Assembly: GCA_001695595.3 (NCBI GenBank)
Contig: MBPM02000006.1
Span: forward strand, 1,550,001-1,614,000
Origin: Plasmopara viticola
Lineage: Eukaryota > Oomycota > Peronosporomycetes > Peronosporales > Peronosporaceae
Direction of reading: 5' to 3'
DNA length: 64,000 nt
A model generated the notes under the pieces. It had not been told where the DNA came from. It worked only from the letters and a program-made list of their open reading frames with translations, and searched no databases. Shown one piece after another: positions 56,331-64,000 of this stretch. How positions within the stretch are numbered: position 1 is the first letter of the stretch; each line of letters opens with the position of its first letter. The position numbers were made by a program, and so were the translations under genes.

Positions 56331-59300
56331 AGATTAAATTGTAGTACTAATTGATCGGAACTGACATACTAAAAATAGACGTGAGCTTAGTTAATTGCGT
56401 TATCGACGCTAAATGGGTACTTTTACACAAAGCCAATTGTGTGGCGAAGTAGGACGTGCGTCGTGCTTTGGCAAAGATGTTGTACTAACATTCTTTTATC
56501 AAAAAGGTCTGTGTTTGGCAAGCGGTGCCAACTTTCAGTCTATTTCAAAAAGTGTGTAGGCGGGAAGTTCTGGTGGAGTTTTAGTGGATGCAAGTATATC
56601 CGTAGTTGCAATACCGTCTATTCGCAAGGTATGCAACTACTTACCTTGAACAATCAGAGTTATGGTAGTGTCGAGTAAATTTATTCAGACGACGGATATT
56701 ATTATCCAAAAAAAATCTACAAAAAAAACTCATCACTACTGCTTTATTAAAGAGTAAACCACTCAAATAATAATGTATTGAGGTGAGTCAGTTTGATTTC
56801 TGGACGGCATTGTAACAAGGTATAAAAATGTCCCGACCATTTCAGCAAAAGCTGTTTGAAACCTACATCATTTGGGATTAGAACTTCTAGGAAGAATTAA
56901 TCCCACACCTAATTTCATTTAAGTGAAATACGATATATGGTATAAGTCGAATGTGCCCTTACGGTCATTTTATTGTTTTTTGCAGAAGAGCTATGTAAAA
57001 ATTGTTCGCTTAATAACTAATAATATATGCATATTAATTATAGAAGATTTGATAACACGTACCTCTAATCCGGCAGATAAGGTAAGATTTACTGATTTAT
57101 GCTTTTTTGTTCCATTCTTATAACTGCCTTATTCTATAAAACAGCACAGACAAGATAAGGAAGTTGCGCTGCGTAGAGGGTACGCTTCGCCCAGCAAAAT
57201 GAAAATCACAGTAACATTTTCTTTTGAAAACATCTCACAGTCGGTATTTCGCATAGGAAGCGTATCCATCTTGTGACAGGGTCTCGCAGAACCTTGCTGA
57301 AGGGAAGCATATACGGAATTGTACTTAAGGGGCAGACGTAGGCAGTATACTGCCAGTGTGAAGAAAAGCAATATAAATTACGATCTGAAAAATGCCTTTA
57401 TCACAATTATAGCCGCTATTTATCTTCAGATACTAAGGACAAACGCGTAACTGCAGTAGTTTATTTATGGCTTCGTTGAAGAGACACAATTATAAGCCCA
57501 AGCTCCTGACACTCCCCATTTAATTTGGTTGATTTTAAAAAATGGGCAGAGCGGCAACTTTCACTCTACCCCATTTTTATCAATACGTCAAATGGATTAT
57601 AAGACGATAACCGAGCAAGGCCGCTCGTGTGCCTTTAGGTAGTTCATCCGCCATACATTTATTAAATCGAAAGAGATGCTAGGTAAATCTTCCCTTCTGT
57701 GAAATCTAGAAGGCGACTGCGTTGTTTTTTTTACCGCGGACTTTCAAATCAAATAGCGGCGTGAGTGCCACTTCAATTTTTACCCGTATAATGGTTTGAG
57801 TGGTGCGTGTATGACATGTCTCTCAAGACTCCTCACTCTCCAAAAAAAGCGTGACGAAAAAACGCGCCAAACTTGCTTTGAGAACAATTTGTTTATCCTC
57901 TTGCCCGGCAAAGAAAGCCAAAATTAAAGATACGAAGCAAAAAGACCTCGCCAGCAAAAAGTAAATCTTTAAAGTTCTGAAACTATTTTGCGGACTCGAC
58001 TGGATTCCTTAGAGAAGAGCGACCTTTTTTGGTATACCTTCGAAAGTCGTAAACGTTGTCAGCGAGGATGGGGGATCTGAAGACAAGAAAGAGATAACTT
58101 CAAGAAAATTTAGCTCTTGAAGTCGGCGATGAAATGTGGAGATTTGCCCACCATCGAGGAGTCTCGGGAGGAGACGCTCAACAACAGATTAAAAAAGAAG
58201 AAGTAAGCACCTCCCACTCAGTCGATTTAAGCCACGATGTCAGAAAGGAAAGTATACAGTCCGTAACTCTTCATAAACGATACCTTTTGCAGCCAATTCG
58301 AGCGGAGCTTCGTCGCAGAAGAGCTGTTGCTTTGGTATAAAGTCACAGCGGCTTGGTGTATGCTTATATAAGAATTTTAATGATGAAGATGGCTTCCTCC
58401 TGCGCTGAGATTTCATTTATATGGTTAAAGATACCGAAATCACGACTGTAACACAATTTATTGAAAGAACCAAAATTAAAAGAAAGGTGAAGGCTAAAGG
58501 GCCAGATTCCTTCAATTCATCCTATGTGGCCGAATTCCTTGTACCTTGCACACCATGTCGGTAAGAAAATTTCATGTACGAGATACTTTAGCTATGGCAA
58601 AACGACAAGCCGGACGATCAGACCATAATTCGATCGCGAACCTTTTACTCCAACGCACGCAAAAGAGACCACGGATTTTCTATTGAGCGCCCGTTCTTAT
58701 GTAAACGCGGCCCTTATATTGTCATTATGGATGAGACGGCCCCAAGGTCTCTGTATCACAGTAGCCGCCGCGCCAAGTTCTAAGAAAGTACGGCTTCCCA
58801 AAAGTTATTGATCCTTTTTTGCTCTCTTCAAGTCATTGCAGATCACCCGAGAGGCATAGAAGATCTGTAATAGACAGTTACTGCACGGCTTAACGCCGTC
58901 TACTTGTGGAGCCAAAGCGTCTGCGCGGCGAAGTGTTCGCACCGGAGATTTCTCTCAAGAGAGAAGATCAAGTTAAAACTTCAAATTGAAATTTCGATCG
59001 GATTGATAACCTGAAACGATACTACAACTGCAGTTTCATGCACTACAACTGCAACTGTTGTTTCATGTTGCGGAAGGGTGGATCCGGGTCAACCGCAGGT
59101 ATACCCACAAACGGCCGGTCACTGTAATTTGATTTTGTTAATGTCCTATGACCTATCTCATTGAGCGCTAATAAAGCGATTTGACCAAAAAACAACACAT
59201 CTTAGCACTAAAAGCTTGTGATCCAGTCAAACAAGCCCTAAAGAACTTTAAGCTGACGCATTTACAAGATGTCTCGGCAAATTCATTTAAGATCTTCGGT

Positions 59301-61795
59301 GTGCACCTTGCAAGCTTCTGTGTTGTGTCTGTTTGCGAGCAAAATAAAGGCAAAAAGAAGTAAGTGCATCGCCTTATGCTGGGACACCGTTTTTCGACCT
59401 ACCTTTTGATAAGGTGGGCAAGCACCAATATTGCGTGGAGTACAGCTCTCAAAGCTGCGTCACTGTTGTTTAACGCGGTATATTGTAAAATGCCTTCGCT
59501 CCATGAACACGCGGGAGTATTTTAACAAGGCCGCCTTGTGTCGTTAAATAACCCAATGAGGTTGCCTTGACGTGCTGGACGTTTCTGATTATGATGATCA
59601 GCATTAACAATATGCAAACGTTTCCCATCGCTGTTCTTGGAGGCACTGAAGCCGCTCAACTCGGTATGCCTAGAGACTGCTACGGAATCCGTACTCAACG
59701 GAGCGCGCAGACGACAGTTTGCTGGCAGTCAATGACGAGCTCTCGGCTAGGAAAAGAAGCATGAAAAACGGTCTAACCGCACATCGACTTATCTGAAGCT
59801 GTTCCAAATCATGTCTGACTCCATAGAGGTACGATATAATGTATGTACCGCCAGTGAAAGATTGTACATTCGACACCTGCTCCAGCCAGTGTGACGGATG
59901 CCTATAGCAGACCGATTACACACAGATCGTCAAACCAAAAAGGTCAATTGAGTGCGAGGACACACTGCGCAGTTTGTGCGGTGAAACGCTACAATCGTGG
60001 TTCGATTTGCTTTCTAAGGTCAAGTTTGCAATCATCGTTGCGTTTTACACATCTATACCTCGACACCCCTTTATGTTACTAGACTAAACGATCAAAGTTC
60101 TGCTGACTCTTCATAGCATGAATAATTTTGGAATAAGATTAGAAGAGGATCAGTAAAATCCCTCCTACTGACAGAAAGCGAACAATTGCTCGATTCCATT
60201 GGTATCTCCAAAGTTCAAACGCTGACAAAAAACAGCCGTCCGACTTCGCGAATAATCGACGACTTCTGATCACTGGGCCTGAGTTGCGTTTGCGTTTGCC
60301 CTTCACAATCAAGATGCGTTCTCAGACAACGAGTGTAAACAAAACTCAATTTCGCTGTAAAAGTGGTTGAGTTTAAAATGTACAAAAAATCAACCTATAG
60401 AAAGGATAGGTTCGGTATGCTCAAACAAGACAGGAAGTACATTTACCGACCCTTTATAGTCCTGGAAATACATATGTCGGCGCATATCATCGATATTTCA
60501 AAGACAATGTCAGCGCACTCAAAGAATAATGGAATTTATATTACACTTATTTTAATACTAGTCGTATGTGAGTCCTAAAATATCCTCACATCTATTCGTA
60601 ACATTTTGACCGCGCTCGGTTTTGCTGATTAGGCGAACACGAATATACAAAAGGACGAGGGGTCGCGTACCCATATGACTGTACAATTCGAGCACCCAGC
60701 TAAGCCCTAGACCTCCTTCTATAGAATAGCAGCTTTCCAATACAATGCAGAGACCTCGCGCTAGGACATCATTTGATAAAAAGCGTCTATGCGTCAATGG
60801 CTAATGAACACCAACTTCATCTGCCTCCAGAGTCTAAATTTGCCACAACCTCTTGAAACTACCTTTTCCAAACTGCTACTTGACTCCCTAGGTAAACGCC
60901 ACGCGCAACCTTAAGCGCACACACGGTAGCGCAAAAGCTGCTGCTTCTCCTGTAAAAGCCATGAGGCCAAGGCGGGTAAGACGTACTCTCGTAGTTTTCG
61001 TCCTCCAAGGTCAGCGACTATTTAAGTGGCGTGCGTGATGAAACAAAGGTCTGCTCGTGGGTGAAATAGTTTTGGTTCGGCTTATTTAAAGCCACTACGG
61101 AAACAGGTGCTTCGCATATAAGTCTTGGTCTTTTGGCCGCACGCCGGGGTATACAAACCCGCATTTGACCACTACGCTCTTGGCGCCTAGATGGGCATTA
61201 CACTCAAGCCGAGTAATATCGAAGGTGAGCCACTCATCGATGTACAGTACTTCGTCCAAAATGGCTATGGTCCTTGTTGTACTATCCTGTTGATTTACTC
61301 AGGCTTTCCAAATTAACCGTGAATATGACAGTATTCCTATACAAATGCGAGTCATCTTTGTTTTTAGGCTTCTCTAAACACCAAGTTACATCCTTGAGCG
61401 GAATTTGATGCGGCGCTGAAAGCACACGCATAACTGTAAGCTCGCGCTCGAACAGTACCTCTAATTGATACCAATGTCCATAGATGTCACAAGAGGACTG
61501 TTTTTAACAGAGCTCTCGCAGCGCACAAAGCAGGTAAACGTACTGCTCGGCGCCATGACCTACCTCGGCCATTTCGTAGTCTTTCACTTTCTCGTTGGAC
61601 CGAGTAGATTTCTCATAGGATAATTATACGGTGGTGCACGAGTCTTTAATCCTCTCGTCCAATGTCTCGTCCCGAAATTCTTTGATCATATTCACACATA
61701 AACCTCAAAATTGATATCCCAAATTAATATATTACCTCTGCAAGCTTATCTAAGAAATCAAGTACGTTTTTTAACATAAAAGATAGTGAAGAAAA
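56331..61795. other. Gene-poor 5.4 kb, unresolved remnants
   Basis: No intact gene. Hints of decayed coding DNA exist. 58460-58540 (+) reads KVKAKGPDSFNSSYVAEF, which recalls the start of a LINE RT. 59950-60080 (+) reads RTHCAVCAVKRYNRGSICF, a Cys-rich piece. On the minus strand about 60560-61690 there is a series of longer frames (for example NEKVKDYEMAEVGHGAEQYV) interrupted by stops. None is strong enough to name. Confidence 0.35.
61783..61795 (+). repeat. Target-site duplication, left
   Basis: atagtgaagaaaa, identical to 62122-62134, immediately flanks the LINE-derived mini-element. Confidence 0.93.
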
Positions 61796-62121
61796 TTTTC
61801 GGAAAAGGTTGGGGTGACGCCCTCCTTCCAAGCGCGGGGGCTAAATGCTCGCGCGCTTCGGGCAGGTGCTCTCGGGCATCTGCAGGTCTCTAACGAGTCT
61901 CACCCTCGACGCGACGGTCTCCAGCACCAGGGCGCCACCTGGGCTCTTACCAAGTCAGAAGTTCACAAAATAATGGAAGACCCTCATGGCCTCGGTGCTG
62001 GCTGCACTGCCCGCCGAACAAGACTCGACGTATGCGGACACCACTCTATGCCGTGGACTAGCCATAGAGCCTTGCACGTGCATAACTTGGCAACGCGATA
62101 ACGTAATACAATACAATACAA
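61796..62121 (+). mobile_element. 326-bp LINE-derived mini-element
   Basis: The 5' 135 bp match 31492-31627 with a single difference. The element then jumps to sequence matching about 32107-32135, and again to about 32487-32640, ending in (aataca)n. Two internal deletions thus remove almost all coding sequence but leave both ends. Perfect 13-bp target-site duplications prove it was inserted in this shortened form by target-primed reverse transcription. It was presumably moved by a full-length relative. It lies 17 bp past the stop codon of the Trm82/WDR4 gene, probably within its 3' UTR. Confidence 0.93.
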
Positions 62122-62134
62122 ATAGTGAAGAAAA
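62122..62134 (+). repeat. Target-site duplication, right
   Basis: Second copy of atagtgaagaaaa, directly after the (aataca)n tail of the mini-element. Confidence 0.93.
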
Positions 62135-62150
62135 CAACGGGCAGACAGCA

Positions 62151-63498
62151 TCATTTATTTACACCTGGCACCATTTTGTTCCATTCGCCACATCTGGCCT
62201 TCTTCTTTTTCAAACCACTTTCAAGCACGTCCAAAGCATTTTCTTCATCATCGACCAATTCTGCAGGAAGTTATCGTTAGTATTGCTGTTAGTGTATGAA
62301 AGCACACCATCGTGCACATACCAATCTTTGCAGCGGCAAGCCGAAAGTCATCGAAAGCGGAGGCCCCGGCATCGACACGCAAGAGCTTGTGGCCATCTTC
62401 ATCCTTTGATATTGCAAAAAGCTTGAGAAATGGATGGGTCTTGTACGACACAACCAGCTTCTCGTCTTCTAGAAACAGCAACTCGCAAGGCTTATTCGCA
62501 AGCAGTGACTGTACGTTCTCCTCAGGCATTACCATATCTTTAAGAGTGTGAGTTCCATTAGAAGCAGCGATGTAAAAGAATCGCACAAATTGATGATTCA
62601 CAAGCACGGCCACAATGTTTGTCTTGGGGCAAATGGCCAGCGAGACATTTATCAGACTTTTGGCAACGATGCGGCCACTATCATCAGTGTCAGCGTCCTC
62701 TTCAAGTGGCTCCAGAGACGCCTCCACATCAGGAAGCAAGGGCTTTGAAGCGAGCAACTTTCCTGTCTTCATCTGCCACAGCTTTATCGTGTTGTCCATA
62801 GACGTTGATACTACGAGCTCCGGGGTCACCAAACTACACGCTACCTTAGTGAGACTTGCAGCGTGGCCCAAGCAGTAGCTCTCGATAATCGAAGTATTTG
62901 GAAATCTCGATACACGAAGCTTTTCGTCGCGGTCTGCAGTCAACAAAAGTGACGAATCGTGATTAACTGCCACGTGGGTGATCATTGATGTAGTATGGCC
63001 CAGCAGCGTCTTTAAATCGCGGTCCACGTCTGGAAAAGGCACAGCTATGGCCTCGCCCGTCTTTTGGCCTATAATGACAACATACTTGATGTCTCCACTC
63101 GAAAGCGTCAGATGACCGACTGTCATGCATGTGGCGCTACGAGGCACTGAACGCGAGGCTTTAAGCACTAGCGTTTTGGCCACCACATCCAGCTCATAGT
63201 GTACTAGACGTCGCTCATCGACGAGAAGAAGCAGCGCTTTGAGTTTGGAATTGTGCGGACTAAAAAGCTTTACGGCTGTGATACGGTTGGCAGGTGATGC
63301 AGGCTGCGTGGCCTTCTTCTTGTCCTTTGTCTCGTCATCATCTGCTGGTTCGGTCACACTTTCAACACCTTGCAAGACCTCAAATTGTAGCAACTCCTGC
63401 TTGAACGATTCAGCTGAAGTCAGCACGAGCACGGAAGTGTTCCTGACCGAGATCAAGACGCCGTTTGTCGCGGTCACAAAGACTCCGTTGGCTACCAT
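62151..63498 (-). CDS. WDR4: tRNA m7G methyltransferase non-catalytic subunit (Trm82/WDR4 type)
   Basis: WD-repeat partner that stabilises the Trm8/METTL1 enzyme making m7G46 in tRNA, acting in the nucleus. Two exons: 62322-63498 (ATG at 63498) and 62151-62260. The 61-bp intron runs from gtatgtg to cttcctgcag. Exons join in phase (g|aa, Glu), for about 428 aa. WD-repeat blades are visible, notably LLGHTTSMITHVAVNHDSSL (~165-184), then ADRDEKLRVSRFP (188-200) and IESYCLGH (205-212), the family's signature, and VVSTSMDNTIKLWQMKTGKL (~229-248). A KKKKAR-containing acidic/basic tail is encoded by exon 2. Without splicing the frame would end in unrelated residues. It is divergent from the AspRS gene. 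A LINE-derived mini-element lies just downstream. Confidence 0.9.
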
Positions 63499-63683
63499 GT
63501 GATTGGGGTCGAGTACTATCTTGTAAGTATGAATAGTACTTTGTAGAGTATTTTACCTACTTTTTTAATATTGAAAGAAGTGACGCACCATGATGCTTGT
63601 CAAGAGGTATGACCATCACTCTGCTCTCCTCCTCCACTCTAACCGTGTCTCTGCTCTATTAAAGGCTGCGGCATGTGAGATCA
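63499..63683. promoter_or_regulatory. Shared promoter of WDR4 and AspRS genes
   Basis: 185 bp separate the divergent start codons. The plus side is rich in C/T (tctgctctcctcctccactct), as is common just upstream of transcription starts. No TATA box is evident. The assignment rests on geometry. Confidence 0.5.
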
Positions 63684-64000
63684 ATGACCACGCTAGTCGT
63701 TCGTTCCACCAGTTCCTATCGCACACATTCGTGCGGAGAATTACGTCAGGAATTGCACGAGGGCCACCGCGTGACCTTGAGCGGATGGGTGAATGCTCTT
63801 CGTCCATTTGGACCCATCTCTTTCCTTTCATTAAGAGATCGCTACGGGACCACGCAGCTCGTACTAGAAAGCGACTTTTTAGCGACAGCACGCAATGTTG
63901 TCCACAAACTCCGCCCCGAGTCTGTCATTCAAGCTACGGGCGTCGTGCGCGCTCGGCCAGTCAATATGCACAACTCTAAGATGGCTACAGGCGCAGTAGA
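63684..64000 (+). CDS. Aspartyl-tRNA synthetase, bacterial type (5' part)
   Basis: Charges tRNA-Asp with aspartate. Only the first ~105 codons lie in the window; the gene runs off the right edge. From ATG 63684 the frame reads MTTLVVRSTSSYRTHSCGEL, then RVTLSGWVNALRPFGPISFL and SLRDRYGTTQLVLESD, the OB-fold anticodon-binding domain at the N-terminus of bacterial/mitochondrial-type AspRS. THSCGELR and the GWV...LRDRYG spacing are typical. The short Arg/Ser/Thr-rich, acid-free leader suggests mitochondrial import. An in-frame stop lies just upstream of this ATG. Another frame (63590-63979) is open over the same stretch but carries no family motif. Confidence 0.88.
   Translation, partial: MTTLVVRSTSSYRTHSCGELRQELHEGHRVTLSGWVNALRPFGPISFLSLRDRYGTTQLVLESDFLATARNVVHKLRPESVIQATGVVRARPVNMHNSKMATGAV

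Noticed and set aside
58440..58720. KVKAKGPDSFNSSYVAEF, like the start of a LINE reverse transcriptase
   Set aside because: Only this one block fits. None of the later RT motifs (NYRPISL, KAFDSV, YADD) follows in any frame.
59820..60090. Cys-rich frames (RTHCAVCAVKRYNRGSICF) resembling the C-terminal zinc finger of a piggyBac-type transposase
   Set aside because: The cysteine spacing is incomplete, and no DDE catalytic block is visible upstream in any frame.
60560..61690. A series of minus-strand frames suggesting a broken gene or transposase
   Set aside because: No catalytic or structural motif could be identified, and the frames are interrupted by several stops.
1..64000. CRISPR arrays, rRNA genes, bacterial operons or phage features
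   Set aside because: No regularly spaced repeats or rRNA-like sequence were seen, and gene structure with spliceosomal introns and eukaryotic retroelements is incompatible with a prokaryotic source.

Overview
The window looks like nuclear DNA of a flagellated oomycete, probably a Peronosporales relative of Phytophthora or the downy mildews. The evidence is compact genes with few, short GT-AG introns (61-75 bp), an axonemal inner-arm dynein heavy chain (implying motile zoospores), a bacterial-type (organellar) aspartyl-tRNA synthetase, PH-glutathione peroxidase fusions, and AT-rich intergenic DNA packed with decayed Ty3/gypsy, Ty1/copia, LINE and hAT remnants. The lineage is inferred; no marker here fixes the species.

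Layout. 1-10 kb is gene-poor: a gypsy RT/RNase H remnant at the left edge, a 99-bp tandem duplication, and an unidentified ~3.1-kb unit flanked by ~530-bp inverted repeats. 10.1-24.6 kb holds a small uncertain gene (-) and a very large GC-rich gene for a DNAH10-type inner-arm dynein heavy chain (+). 24.8-39.3 kb is a repeat block: a gypsy protease remnant, then two direct copies of a ~6-kb unit (decayed hAT transposase, copia fragment, unknown ORFs), separated by an internally deleted LINE. 39.9-42.2 kb has two head-to-head PH-GPx genes, one also carrying an N-terminal DEP-like domain. 42.7-45.3 kb is a decayed copia element (-). 47.1-50.6 kb has a divergent pair of paralogues (C2-like N-terminus plus helical, perilipin-like C-terminus); one has two introns, the other none. 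51.8-53.0 kb is a decayed LINE reverse transcriptase (-). 53.6-56.3 kb has coproporphyrinogen III oxidase and a Gfo/Idh/MocA (inositol 2-dehydrogenase-like) gene. After ~5 kb of unresolved DNA, a 326-bp LINE-derived mini-element with a 13-bp target-site duplication sits just past the stop codon of a Trm82/WDR4-type gene, which is head-to-head with an aspartyl-tRNA synthetase running off the right edge.

Functional links. The last two genes both act on tRNA and share a short intergenic promoter. The two GPx genes share a ~200-bp promoter and nearly identical catalytic domains. The other genes are functionally unrelated. The most notable observations are the LINE-derived mini-element and its retained structured 5' end, the DEP-PH-GPx architecture with a sharp identity step between paralogues, the intron difference in the C2/perilipin-like pair, a probable one-base frame break at the dynein N-terminus, and the large recent segmental duplication with locally clustered deletions.
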